Shown here: positions 42,403-51,488 of the stretch, piece by piece
How the letters are laid out: every line of letters starts with the position of its first letter
Numbering within the stretch: position 1 is the stretch's first letter
NCBI RefSeq assembly: GCF_001422725.1
Contig: NZ_LMMA01000006.1
Coordinates: 171,683 to 235,682 of the forward strand
Origin: Flavobacterium sp. Leaf82
Lineage (GTDB): Bacteria; Bacteroidota; Bacteroidia; Flavobacteriales; Flavobacteriaceae
Length of the DNA stretch: 64,000 nucleotides
Direction: 5' to 3'
Program-made: the position numbers and the translations under genes
The notes under the pieces: generated by a model
The model's input: the letters and a program-made list of their open reading frames with translations, nothing else
Databases searched by the model: none
What the model was told of the DNA's origin: nothing

Positions 42403-43593
42403 ATGAATCATATTCTTTCAGACAGAATCAACAACTTAGCAACATCACAAACCTTAGCAATGGCTGCTTTAGCGCGTGAATTAAAAGCACAAGGAAAAGA
42501 CATTATCAGTTTAAGTTTAGGCGAACCGGATTTTAATACTCCTGACTTCATCAAAGAAGCGGTAAAAAAAGCAGTCGACGAAAATTACAGTACATATTCT
42601 CCGGTAGAAGGTTATTTAGAATTAAGAGAAGCAATTTGCAGAAAATTCAAAAGAGACAATAATTTAGAATACAAACCAACTCAAATTGTAGTTTCTACAG
42701 GAGCAAAACAATCTTTATACAACATTGCGCAAGTAATGTTAAACGATGGTGACGAGGTTATTTTACCAGCACCTTACTGGGTTTCTTATTTCGAAATTGT
42801 AAAACTTTCAGGAGGAGTTCCTGTTGAAGTTCCAACATCTGTAGATACTGATTTTAAAATTACACCAGAACAATTAGAAGCTGCGATCACACCAAAAACA
42901 AAAATGATGTGGTTTTCTTCACCTTGTAATCCATCTGGATCTGTTTACAGCAGAGAAGAGTTAACAGCTCTTGCAAAAGTTTTAGAAAAACACCCAAATA
43001 TATATGTAGTTGCTGACGAAATTTATGAGCACATCAATTTCTCAGGAACTTTCTGCAGCATCGGTTCAATCCCGGGAATGTTAGAAAGAACAATTACTGT
43101 AAACGGAGTTGCAAAAGCATTTGCAATGACAGGATACAGAATTGGTTACATTGGAGCTCCTGAATTTATCGCAAAAGCGTGTACAAAAATTCAGGGACAA
43201 GTAACTTCAGGAGCAAACTCTGTGGCGCAACGTGCTACAATTACTGCTGTAGATGCTGATCCAAGTGTATTAAACCACATGGTTCAGGCTTTCCACACTC
43301 GTAGAGATTTAGTGGTTGGATTGCTTAAAGAAATTCCAGGAGTAAAAATCAACGTTCCGGAAGGAGCATTTTACGTATTCCCTGACGTTTCTTCTTTCTT
43401 TGGAAAAACATTGAGAGGAACAGAAATTAAAGATGCTAATGATGTTTCAATGTACCTTTTGGCCGAGGCAAATGTAGCAACGGTAACGGGAGACGCTTTT
43501 GGAAATCCAAGTTGTATCCGTTTCTCTTACGCAACAAGCGACGATATCTTAAAAGAAGCATTACGCAGAATCAAAGAAGCTTTGGCTGCATAA
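42403..43593 (+). CDS. Class I/II PLP aminotransferase (aspartate aminotransferase type)
   Basis: 396 residues from ATG 42403; the frame reaches a TTG at 42373 but the ATG gives the normal N-terminus LSDRINNLATSQT. The PLP lysine is in NGVAKAFAMTGYRIGY (near residue 236), with SLGEPDFNTPDF, YSPVEGYLELREAI, FSSPCNPSGS and VADEIYEH as substrate and cofactor motifs. It fits the Ib subgroup that transfers amino groups between aspartate and 2-oxoglutarate; related substrates are possible. Confidence 0.94.
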   Translation: MNHILSDRINNLATSQTLAMAALARELKAQGKDIISLSLGEPDFNTPDFIKEAVKKAVDENYSTYSPVEGYLELREAICRKFKRDNNLEYKPTQIVVSTGAKQSLYNIAQVMLNDGDEVILPAPYWVSYFEIVKLSGGVPVEVPTSVDTDFKITPEQLEAAITPKTKMMWFSSPCNPSGSVYSREELTALAKVLEKHPNIYVVADEIYEHINFSGTFCSIGSIPGMLERTITVNGVAKAFAMTGYRIGYIGAPEFIAKACTKIQGQVTSGANSVAQRATITAVDADPSVLNHMVQAFHTRRDLVVGLLKEIPGVKINVPEGAFYVFPDVSSFFGKTLRGTEIKDANDVSMYLLAEANVATVTGDAFGNPSCIRFSYATSDDILKEALRRIKEALAA

Positions 43594-43612
43594 CAACATA
43601 AACAATTTTACT

Positions 43613-43670
43613 AAAACGGCTTAAGGTTTAAAGTTTCATCACTTTATACTTTGAGCTGTTTTTTTTTATG
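43613..43670 (+). terminator. Imperfect terminator of the aminotransferase gene
   Basis: AAACGGCTTAAGG and its imperfect inverted copy (CTTTGAGCTGTTT) bracket a TTTAAAGT...ACTTTA inner stem and end in eight T. Confidence 0.65.
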
Positions 43671-43680
43671 ACGATATTTT

Positions 43681-43779
43681 GGGCGTGAGCCTGTCCCGAT
43701 AGCTATCGGGAGGCTATTCGCTGCAAGTCCTCGCACTTCCTTCGTCAGGCTGTGGGCTTTCCACTTCTATCCCTCACGC
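43681..43779. repeat. GGGCGTGAG...CTCACGC repeat element with nested palindrome
   Basis: Ends GCGTGAG at 43683 and CTCACGC at 43773 are inverted repeats. Inside, the perfect 18-base palindrome TCCCGATAGCTATCGGGA at 43694-43711 lies between GAGCCTG and GGCTATTCGC. GC-rich compared with its surroundings and non-coding. Confidence 0.65.
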
Positions 43780-43797
43780 AAACCAACATAAAGTAAT

Positions 43798-43824
43798 TAG
43801 TGAAAATTTGTGCAATTCGTGGCA
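43798..43824 (+). repeat. Single arm of family C
   Basis: TAGTGAAAATTTGTGCAATT, then CGTGGCA, matches the right arm of the elements at 49791 and 56730; no left arm is present. Confidence 0.55.
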
Positions 43825-43948
43825 AACAATCCTTATTCTTTCAAAATTCCCATTCTACAATCTTATAAATCACTAGTAAAATTCTGTAAAACAAAACCCT
43901 TAGTAAAATCCCACCTTTGTATTATACATTAATTAAAAAACTATAATT

Positions 43949-44407
43949 ATGATACATACAGATGAAACCACAGAAAAAGCAGTTAGTACATTAGAAGGAT
44001 TAATCGCAATCCTGGAAGACGGAAAACTAGGATATACAAATGCCGCTGAACATGTAAGCAGCCCGGCTATTAAAACTGACTTTTTAGATTATGCCCGTGA
44101 GCGTGCATTATTCATTGTAGAAATACAAGACGAAATCAACAAATTAGGAAAATCAACAGATACTGCCGGAGGCGGACCATTAGGAGCCTTGCACCGTGTA
44201 TGGATCGACATCAAATCATCTTTTACAAGCGGAGATACAGAAGCTATCATTAATGCTTGTATTACAGGTGAAGAAGCTGCGATCGAAAAATATAAAATGG
44301 CTTTAGAACACAACCATCTTGATGGAAGTCAAATTGCAATTGTTTCGAAACAATTAAACAGTATCGAAAACACTTTGACTAAAATTAAAGCGAAAAAATT
44401 GTCTTAA
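43949..44407 (+). CDS. DUF2383 (PA2169-type) four-helix-bundle protein
   Basis: 152 residues forming a ferritin-like four-helix bundle: TLEGLIAILEDGKLGYTNAAEHV, FLDYARERALFIVEIQDEINKLG, then GGGPLGALHRVWIDIKSSFTSGD and CITGEEAAIEKYKMALEH. Family members are linked to stress in several bacteria but have no settled activity. It lies alone between a repeat region and a terminator at 44434. Confidence 0.92.
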   Translation: MIHTDETTEKAVSTLEGLIAILEDGKLGYTNAAEHVSSPAIKTDFLDYARERALFIVEIQDEINKLGKSTDTAGGGPLGALHRVWIDIKSSFTSGDTEAIINACITGEEAAIEKYKMALEHNHLDGSQIAIVSKQLNSIENTLTKIKAKKLS

Positions 44408-44433
44408 TAATTGACACTATTTTTTGAGAAGGA

Positions 44434-44468
44434 GAACTATCCGGTTATTTAAACTGGGTAGTTTTTTT
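44434..44468 (+). terminator. Terminator of the DUF2383 gene
   Basis: AACTATCCGGTT and AACTGGGTAGTT form an imperfect stem ending in seven T. Confidence 0.7.
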
Positions 44469-44690
44469 GTTTTAATAACATTTACATCCCGAAAATATTA
44501 AAATTCGCCACTGTAAATTTTACCGAATTTCCACCTCTGATGATACAGAAATCAACAACCTTACATATCATCATTCCATATAACCTAACTATTTCAAAAA
44601 AAGTCACTTCAGCATTAGTAATCTCGAATTATTTATAAGAACTTTGCAAACTTTTTTCCGTGAATATCACAGAAGCTTAAAGTTTTAGAA

Positions 44691-46565
44691 ATGAAGAAGA
44701 AGATAGAAATATTAGCTCCTGCTAAAGATTTAATTGGAGGAATGGCAGCCATAAATAGTGGCGCCGATGCTGTATATATTGGTGCGCCGCAATTTGGGGC
44801 ACGTTCAAATGCCAATAATTCCATTGAAGATGTTGCAGCTTTGGTACAATATGCGCACTTATTTAATGCTCAGGTTTTTGTGGTTATGAATACCATTTTG
44901 TACGACAACGAACTGGAAACTTGCCGTTCGATGATCTGGGAATTATATGATATTGGTGTTGATGCCCTGATTATTCAGGATATGGCAATTATGGAAATGG
45001 ACTTACCTCCTATCGTACTTCACGCCAGCACACAAGCCAATAATCGTGATGCCGATAAAATAAAATTCCTGAAAGATGCCGGAATTAAACGTGTGGTTTT
45101 AGCCCGCGAATTGAATTTACACCAAATTAAAACGATTTACGACGAAGCTGATGTTGAGTTAGAATTTTTCGTAACTGGTGCATTATGTGTGTCTTTTAGT
45201 GGAAACTGTTATATGAGTGTAGCAAACGGAGAACGTAGTGCCAATCGTGGTTCTTGCGCACAAAACTGTCGTTTACCGTATAACTTAATCGACGGGAACG
45301 GAGAAACTTTAATCAAAAACAGTCACTTACTTTCAATAAAAGATTTAGACATTTCAGAGCAAATCCCTAATTTGATCGAAGCCGGAATCGTTTCTTTTAA
45401 AATCGAAGGACGATTGAAAGATGTAGTTTACGTAAAAAATAACGTATCTTATTTACGTCAAAAACTGGATAGTTATCTGGAAGGCGCAGGAAGCGATAAA
45501 TATATGAAAGCTTCTTCCGGAACTTGTACATATACTTTTGATTCGTCTTTAAACAGAACTTTCAACCGTGGTTATACAGATTATTTCGTAAACGAAAGAC
45601 ACAGTTCTATTGGTTCTTGGGAAAGCCCAAAATCAAAAGGCCAATATATTGGTAAGTTAATCCGAACTGTTGGAAACGCTTACGAAATCGAAAACGGCGA
45701 ATTATTAAACAACGGTGACGGACTTTGTTTCATCAACGAAAACAACGAAGCTGACGGAATCTATGTTAATAAAGCCGAAAACGGAAAAATATATCCAAAT
45801 GTTTTAAAAGAAGTAAAAGACGGAACTTTCATCTATAGAAATAATGACGCCGCTTTTATTAAAATTGTAGAAAGAGAAGATAGCGCCGTTCGTAAATTAA
45901 GCACAACGTTATTACTTACCGAAACAGAAACAGGTTTTGAATTAATCGCAACTGACGAAGACGGAAACGTAAGTATTGTAAATTTAGAACACTCTAAAGA
46001 GCAAACTAAAACCGGCGAATCAATCGAGGAAAACATCAAAACACAATTAGCAAAAACAGGTTTTACACCTTATACCGCTAATGAAATCAATATTATGTTT
46101 TCTCAAAACTGGTTTCTTCCTATTTCAAAAATTAACGAAATGCGAAGAACAGTTTACGATCAACTGACTCAAATACGTTTGGCAAATTACAAACGTGAAG
46201 AACACCAAATTGTAAAAACGTCACATCCATATCCTGAAACTAAACTTGATTTCATGTACAACGTTTCGAATAAAACGGCACGTAAATTCTACGAACGTCA
46301 TGGCGTAACCGAAATCGAAAAAGCATTCGAATTACAATGGGATCCAGGAAAATCTCGTGTAATGACAACTAAATATTGCATTAAATACGAATTAAAAAAA
46401 TGTCCGATACACCAAAAAGATATAGTTGGTGTCAAAGTAAAAGAGCCTTTGGTTTTAAAACAGGGAGAACTTGAATACAAACTAAAATTCAATTGCAAGC
46501 CTTGCGAAATGGAAATTTGGGAAAAAGATGCCGAATTTGAAATCGAGGAAGATCATTTTCATTAA
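44691..46565 (+). CDS. Peptidase U32 family protein (RlhA/TrhP-like)
   Basis: 624 residues. The N-terminal barrel starts KIEILAPAKDLIGGMAAINSGADAVYIG. The conserved Cys cluster is in NCYMSVANGERSANRGSCAQNCRLPY (near 165-190), with two more Cys pairs near the end (YCIKYELKKCP, NCKPCEMEIW). Despite the peptidase name, characterised homologs hydroxylate 23S rRNA C2501 (RlhA) or tRNA uridine-34 (TrhP), so an RNA-hydroxylation role is more likely than proteolysis. Which RNA is modified cannot be told. Confidence 0.92.
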   Translation: MKKKIEILAPAKDLIGGMAAINSGADAVYIGAPQFGARSNANNSIEDVAALVQYAHLFNAQVFVVMNTILYDNELETCRSMIWELYDIGVDALIIQDMAIMEMDLPPIVLHASTQANNRDADKIKFLKDAGIKRVVLARELNLHQIKTIYDEADVELEFFVTGALCVSFSGNCYMSVANGERSANRGSCAQNCRLPYNLIDGNGETLIKNSHLLSIKDLDISEQIPNLIEAGIVSFKIEGRLKDVVYVKNNVSYLRQKLDSYLEGAGSDKYMKASSGTCTYTFDSSLNRTFNRGYTDYFVNERHSSIGSWESPKSKGQYIGKLIRTVGNAYEIENGELLNNGDGLCFINENNEADGIYVNKAENGKIYPNVLKEVKDGTFIYRNNDAAFIKIVEREDSAVRKLSTTLLLTETETGFELIATDEDGNVSIVNLEHSKEQTKTGESIEENIKTQLAKTGFTPYTANEINIMFSQNWFLPISKINEMRRTVYDQLTQIRLANYKREEHQIVKTSHPYPETKLDFMYNVSNKTARKFYERHGVTEIEKAFELQWDPGKSRVMTTKYCIKYELKKCPIHQKDIVGVKVKEPLVLKQGELEYKLKFNCKPCEMEIWEKDAEFEIEEDHFH

Positions 46566-46570
46566 AAAAC

Positions 46571-46606
46571 AAAGCGATACTTTTAAACAGAAGTATCGCT
46601 TTTTTA
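46571..46606. terminator. Bidirectional terminator
   Basis: AAAGCGATACTT and AAGTATCGCTTT flank an eight-base loop with T/A runs, between the U32 gene and the leftward gene at 46614. Confidence 0.88.
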
Positions 46607-46613
46607 TTTTTAT

Positions 46614-47421
46614 TTATTTTTTCTTCGTTGTTTTTGCTTTTGGCTTTGCAGTAGCTTTTTTAACCGTCTTTGCTTTTGTTGTTTTTGCTTCAGCCTTTTG
46701 CTCAGGTTCTGGTTTTGGCACTGGCTTTGGCTTTACATTACATAAATTTACAAGCATCTCAATATCATTATATTTATATTCTTTATCTTCTATTTTTTTT
46801 GCTATTTCTGGACTATCCTTAAAATAATAAACTCCATATTCTTTAAAAAAAGCATTATATCCCGCAGATAAAGCATTTGAACTTAAGGAAACTAAGGTTG
46901 GGTAATCTTCCTGATGTCTTTTCATATAATGATTAACTTCTTTAGAAACGACCTGCATTTTATCTACTTTGATCTTTTCCTGGGTCTTTTCATCTTCTGT
47001 CTTAACCTCTTTTATTCCGTATTCTTCACCACCCAAATACAAAGAAATCTTTCCAGTAATTATTTTACAGATCCATCTTTCATCAATAACCTTAAACTCT
47101 GTACCCTTATTTTTATACACTTTTGTTTTTGTCCATTCAAAAGTATAAGAAAGCTTTTTATTCTCATCAAAAATCTGAATTGAATCTATTTCTTTACTTG
47201 CGTGCTTTTGATTCTTGTCGCCTACTTTAATTTTTACCTTTTTATCTTCAAATCCCGGAAAATTAACTATTCCGCTAATTTGCTGTTTGTCCTTTTTATA
47301 AACAATAGCATCAGCTTTTTGTTCTCCCATTCCAAATTTAAATGTAATTCCGGCTGATTGAGCCTGAGCAAGCGATGTAATGCATAAAGCACTCATTATT
47401 AAAAAAAAAATTTACTTTCAT
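46614..47421 (-). CDS. Secreted protein with Lys-rich tail; signal peptide frameshifted in a T10 run
   Basis: The continuous frame ends at an ATG at 47396 and starts with half a signal peptide (MSALCITSLAQAQ). An ATG at 47421, 24 bases after a TATATTTG box, reads MKVNFF and would join the same frame as MKVNFFLIMSALCITSLAQ if the run of ten A at 47401-47410 (T on the coding strand) had nine. The mature protein is about 240 residues with no recognised domain and ends in a basic Lys/Ala/Thr-rich tail (TKAKTVKKATAKPKAK). The one-base excess could be real, phase-variable, or a sequencing error. Confidence 0.75.
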
Positions 47422-47451
47422 CTTAAGGGTTAAATGTTATTTGTTAGCCCG

Positions 47452-47459
47452 CAAATATA
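47452..47459 (-). promoter_or_regulatory. -7 promoter box of the frameshifted secreted protein
   Basis: TATATTTG on the minus strand; a start near 47446 gives a 25-base leader to the ATG at 47421. Confidence 0.65.
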
Positions 47460-47724
47460 TAAATATACTCCTACTTATAAATAAAATCTTCAAATAAAAT
47501 TAACCTGAATTTTCTACAGTTATTTTAGTTGTATTTTATAAATATGCGTTTACAATATTAGCTTGTATATAAGTGTCTTGCGATCTTTAAATGTTATAAT
47601 TTCCTAAATCTTGCAGCTTAATCCATATAACTATATAAAATATCTAAAAAACAGAATCTGAATAAAAACCATTTTCCTTACTTTTACTACTCCATTTATA
47701 TTCCAATATTTCAAATATCCCCCT
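47460..47724. other. AT-rich intergenic region upstream of purT
   Basis: About 265 bases with no hairpin or open frame of note; purT's promoter must be here but no clear TAnnTTTG box is seen. Confidence 0.4.
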
Positions 47725-48885
47725 ATGAAAATATTACTTTTGGGTTCAGGTGAATTGGGCAAAGAATTTGTCATTGCCGCGCAACGAATCGGGCAAACCA
47801 TAATTGCTGTAGATAGTTATGAAAATGCACCAGCAATGCAAGTTGCCCATGGTTTTGAAGTCATCAATATGCTCGACGGAGAAGCTCTTGACAGGATTGT
47901 AGCCAAACACAAACCAGATTTTATAGTTCCTGAAATTGAAGCTATTCGTACGGAACGTTTTTATGATTACGAAAAGCAAGGCATCACCGTTGTTCCTTCG
48001 GCGAAAGCAGCTAATTTTACTATGAATCGCAAAGCAATTCGTGATTTAGCTTCAAAAGAATTAGGTTTAAAAACAGCCAAATATCAATATGCAACCTCTG
48101 CCGAAGAATTACAGAAAGCGGTTCAGGAAGTTGGAATTCCGTGTGTGGTAAAACCTCTAATGTCGTCTTCAGGAAAAGGGCAATCGACTATAAAAACCGA
48201 AAGCGATATCGAAAAAGCGTGGGAATATGCCGTTGCAGGTTCTCGCGGAGACGTGATTGAAGTTATTGTAGAGGCATTTGTTGATTTTAATTCAGAGATT
48301 ACGCTTTTAACGATTACCCAAAACACCAATCCAACCTTATTTTGCGCGCCAATTGGCCACAGACAAGAACGTGGCGATTATCAGGAAAGCTGGCAACCGG
48401 CAAAAGTTTCTGAAGCTGATCTATATGAAGCGCAGGATATGGCAGAAAAAATTACTGAAGCCCTTGGTGGTGCAGGACTTTTTGGTGTTGAATTTTTCCT
48501 GACTAATGACGGTGTTTATTTCTCTGAACTTTCTCCGCGTCCGCATGATACCGGAATGGTGACTTTGGCGGGAACACAAAATTTTAATGAATTCGAATTG
48601 CATTTACGTGCTATTTTAAGTCTTCCAATTTTCGAAATTACTCTTGAAAAAGCCGGAGCTAGCGCTGTAATTTTAGCCTCAGAAGATTCTAATAATCCAA
48701 CTTTTACCGGAATCGAAAAAGTTGCTGCTTTACCAAAAACCGATTTCAGGATTTTTGGCAAACCAACTTCAAGACCGTATCGCCGAATGGGAGTTGTGTT
48801 AAGTCACGATTCACTTGTAACTCCAATCGAAGAAGTTGTAGAACGCGCCAAAACGACTTCGAAATTAATAACCGTAAACTCTTAA
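47725..48885 (+). CDS. purT: Formate-dependent GAR transformylase PurT
   Basis: 386 residues. It makes formylglycinamide ribonucleotide from GAR, formate and ATP in purine synthesis, replacing folate-dependent PurN. It is an ATP-grasp enzyme: [73 protein letters not shown]. The length matches the family. The DUF6370 gene follows after two bases, forming an operon with the regulator behind it. Confidence 0.97.
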   Translation: MKILLLGSGELGKEFVIAAQRIGQTIIAVDSYENAPAMQVAHGFEVINMLDGEALDRIVAKHKPDFIVPEIEAIRTERFYDYEKQGITVVPSAKAANFTMNRKAIRDLASKELGLKTAKYQYATSAEELQKAVQEVGIPCVVKPLMSSSGKGQSTIKTESDIEKAWEYAVAGSRGDVIEVIVEAFVDFNSEITLLTITQNTNPTLFCAPIGHRQERGDYQESWQPAKVSEADLYEAQDMAEKITEALGGAGLFGVEFFLTNDGVYFSELSPRPHDTGMVTLAGTQNFNEFELHLRAILSLPIFEITLEKAGASAVILASEDSNNPTFTGIEKVAALPKTDFRIFGKPTSRPYRRMGVVLSHDSLVTPIEEVVERAKTTSKLITVNS

Positions 48886-48887
48886 AA

Positions 48888-49205
48888 ATGAAAAAAATAT
48901 TGTTCATAGTATTCCTTTTTGTTGGAATCGCAACTCAGGCCCAGAATAAAAAAACAACCGAAAAACCTCAAATAGTAGAAACTGCTTGTGGTGAATGTCA
49001 ATTTGGACTAAAAGGTAAAAGCTGTGATTTAGCCGTTCGTATTGACGGAAAAGCTTATTTTGTAGACGGAACTACTATTGACGATCATGGCGATGCTCAT
49101 GCCGAAGATGGTTTTTGCAATAAAATACGCAAAGCCGAAGTTACAGGAAAAGTAGAAAACAATCGTTTTAAAGCCACATCATTCACCTTACTTAAAGAAA
49201 AATAA
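48888..49205 (+). CDS. DUF6370 small secreted Cys-containing protein
   Basis: 105 residues with a signal peptide ending GIATQAQ. The mature domain has ACGECQFG and KGKSCDLAV, an HGDAHAEDGFCNKIR segment, and two further beta strands. The CxxC and His residues suggest metal binding, which is inference. The gene starts two bases after purT and its stop overlaps the next start (TAATG). Confidence 0.8.
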   Translation: MKKILFIVFLFVGIATQAQNKKTTEKPQIVETACGECQFGLKGKSCDLAVRIDGKAYFVDGTTIDDHGDAHAEDGFCNKIRKAEVTGKVENNRFKATSFTLLKEK

Positions 49206-49780
49206 TGGCGTTAATTCTCGAAAACATTGCTAAACACGTTTCTTTAACTCCTGAAGAACAAGCTCATTTTTTATCTAAAACCGAAACACATACTTACAAA
49301 GCCAAAACAATTTTACTAAGCGCTGGTGAAGTATGCAAACATTCGTATTTTGTTAATTCCGGAATCTTAAGAAGTTTCAACATCAACGATAATATTGTCG
49401 AACATGTTCTTTCGTTTTCTTGTGCAGGCTGGTGGATTAGCGATATGTACAGTTTTTTTTCGCAAAAACCGGGACAGCTTTTCATAGAAGTTCTGGAAGA
49501 TGCAGAAGTCATTTCCCTAACTAAAGAAAATCAGGAACAATTGTATTTGGACATTCCGAAATTAGAACGTTTCTTCAGGATTCTTATCGAAAATTCATTA
49601 GTTGCCAATCAGCAACGACTAATGGATAACTTAAGCTTACCTGCCGAAGAACGTTTCGATAAATTCTGCAAAAAATACGGAACACTAGTTCATAAAGTCC
49701 CTCAAAAACAAATCGCTTCTTTTATAGGGGTTACGCCAGAATTTTTCAGTAAAATGAAAGCAAGACTTTTAAAGAAGTAA
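49205..49780 (+). CDS. Crp/Fnr-family transcriptional regulator
   Basis: 191 residues. The N-terminal cyclic-nucleotide-binding-like beta-roll (FLSKTETHTYKAKTILLSAGEVCKHSYFVNSGILRSF) is followed by a dimer helix and a short C-terminal helix-turn-helix (KQIASFIGVTPEFFSKMKARLL). No Cys cluster for an iron-sulfur centre is seen, so it is not a classical oxygen-sensing FNR. It is translationally coupled to DUF6370. The FNR-like palindrome at 11171 is a possible but unproven target. Confidence 0.9.
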   Translation: MALILENIAKHVSLTPEEQAHFLSKTETHTYKAKTILLSAGEVCKHSYFVNSGILRSFNINDNIVEHVLSFSCAGWWISDMYSFFSQKPGQLFIEVLEDAEVISLTKENQEQLYLDIPKLERFFRILIENSLVANQQRLMDNLSLPAEERFDKFCKKYGTLVHKVPQKQIASFIGVTPEFFSKMKARLLKK

Positions 49781-49790
49781 AAAATATTTA

Positions 49791-49873
49791 GCCACCAATT
49801 TCACGAATTCACGCGAATTTTTATTCAATTTTTGCGCTAATTAATTTGTGTAAATTCGCGAAATTCGTGGCGA
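49791..49873. repeat. GCCACCAATTTCACGAATTC repeat (family C), copy 2
   Basis: A full inverted repeat: the left arm begins at 49791 and the right arm ends GCGAAATTCGTGGC at 49872, with an AT-rich core. It can fold into a long hairpin. Confidence 0.7.
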
Positions 49874-49908
49874 AAAAAAAATCTTTTAATCTGTGAAATA
49901 AGTGGTAA

Positions 49909-49938
49909 AAAAAAACCAGTTCAATGAACTGGTTTTTC
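49909..49938 (-). terminator. Terminator of aceA
   Basis: AAAAACCAGTTCA and TGAACTGGTTTTT pair perfectly; on the minus strand a T run follows. Confidence 0.88.
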
Positions 49939-49945
49939 TTTTGAA

Positions 49946-51226
49946 TTAAAATTGCTCAACTTCTGTAGAATGTTTCATTGCTGTTGTGGTTGATTTTCCT
50001 ATTGTTACCGTATTTTGTACGGCATCGAAATAAGACGTTCCCACAAAAGCCTGATGTTTCACCGCTCTGAATCCGTTTTTCTGTAAAGCAAATTCTCTTT
50101 CCTGCAGTTCAGAATATCCTGCCATTCCGCGTTCTTTATACGCTTTAGACAACTCGAACATACTTGTATTCAAAGCATGGAATCCTGCCAGGGTAATGAA
50201 CTGAAATTTATATCCCATTGCTGCCAGATCTTCTCTAAAAGTTTCCATTTCGGCAACTGATAATTTTGCAGCCCAGTTAAAAGACGGTGAACAATTGTAC
50301 GCCAACATTTTATCCGGGAATTCTTTTTTCATGGCATCAGCAAACTTTTTAGCATAAACCAAATCCGGATTACTGGTTTCCATCCAAATTAAATCAGCAT
50401 AAGGAGCGTAACTCAAACCCCTTGCAATTCCCTGATCGATTCCATTTTTTACATAAAAGAAACCTTCGTTGGTTTTTTCGCCTGTAATAAATTTAGCGTC
50501 TCTCGGATCTGCATCGCTCGTTAATAAATTAGCCGCATCAGCATCTGTTCGTGCAACAATTAGAGTCGAAACTCCCATAACGTCTGACGCTAAACGAGCT
50601 GCAATCAATTTATTAATCGCTTCTTGCGTTGGCACTAAAACCTTTCCGCCCAAATGCCCGCATTTTTTTGCAGAACTCAATTGATCTTCAAAGTGAACTC
50701 CTGAAGCTCCGGCTTCAATCATTGATTTCATAAGTTCAAAAGCATTTAAATTTCCGCCAAAACCAGCTTCGGCATCAGCCACAATCGGAACCAGATAATC
50801 TTTTTTATCCTCAACTTTATTTACAGTCTGAATTTGATCTGCACGCAACAAAGCATTATTTATTTTTTTAACCACCATTGGCACACTGTTTACCGGATAA
50901 AGCGATTGGTCAGGATACATTTCTCCCGCCAAATTTGCATCAGCAGCAACTTGCCATCCGCTCAAATAAATCGCTTCTAAACCAGCATCGACTTCCTGAA
51001 TCGCCTGATTTCCAGTCAACGCGCCTAAACCAGCAACATAATCCTGAGTTTTTAACTTTCTCCATAATTTTTGCGCTCCCATTTTAGCAATAGAATGCTC
51101 AATTTGATACGAGCCTTGAAGCGTAACTACTTCTGTAGCAGTATAAGGACGCTCAACACCTTTCCATCTTGGGTTCGTGATCCAATCGTTAATCAATTCC
51201 TGAATTCTGTCTTCTGTTGTTTTCAT
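49946..51226 (-). CDS. aceA: Isocitrate lyase
   Basis: 426 residues. It cleaves isocitrate to glyoxylate and succinate, the first glyoxylate shunt step. The catalytic Cys189 lies in KKCGHLGGK, with [14 protein letters not shown] and [13 protein letters not shown] as substrate and Mg-binding segments and WMETSNPD near 285. The length fits bacterial isocitrate lyases. It lies 262 bases downstream of aceB on the same strand; the gap contains a palindrome and an inverted repeat, so it may have its own promoter. Confidence 0.97.
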   Translation of the reverse strand: MKTTEDRIQELINDWITNPRWKGVERPYTATEVVTLQGSYQIEHSIAKMGAQKLWRKLKTQDYVAGLGALTGNQAIQEVDAGLEAIYLSGWQVAADANLAGEMYPDQSLYPVNSVPMVVKKINNALLRADQIQTVNKVEDKKDYLVPIVADAEAGFGGNLNAFELMKSMIEAGASGVHFEDQLSSAKKCGHLGGKVLVPTQEAINKLIAARLASDVMGVSTLIVARTDADAANLLTSDADPRDAKFITGEKTNEGFFYVKNGIDQGIARGLSYAPYADLIWMETSNPDLVYAKKFADAMKKEFPDKMLAYNCSPSFNWAAKLSVAEMETFREDLAAMGYKFQFITLAGFHALNTSMFELSKAYKERGMAGYSELQEREFALQKNGFRAVKHQAFVGTSYFDAVQNTVTIGKSTTTAMKHSTEVEQF

Positions 51227-51270
51227 AAATAGTTTAGTTAAAAGTGGTTAGTGTTTTAGTGTTCAGTCTC

Positions 51271-51288
51271 TCCCGATAGCTATCGGGA
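51271..51288. repeat. Free TCCCGATAGCTATCGGGA palindrome
   Basis: A perfect 18-base palindrome between aceB and aceA, identical to the one nested at 43694. Confidence 0.75.
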
Positions 51289-51335
51289 TTAGTTTTCAAC
51301 TTAACTGGACTTATTTTTCTTTGAGTTTAATTTTA

Positions 51336-51471
51336 ACACATAAAGACATAGAATTTCTTTGTGGTTAAAGGCATTTCATTTGTTTAAACAAACATAGCTA
51401 TGTGTAAAAATCCAGATTTTTTCAAAACTCTTTTTTATTCACATTTTAAACCTATGTTTCTATGTGTTTAA
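51336..51471. repeat. AACACATAGAAACATAG inverted repeat (family F)
   Basis: AACACATAAAGACATAG at 51336 and CTATGTTTCTATGTGTT ending near 51469 are inverted (15 of 17 positions), with CATAGCTATG between. It lies upstream of aceA. Confidence 0.55.
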
Positions 51472-51488
51472 AATAAACTCAGCAATTG

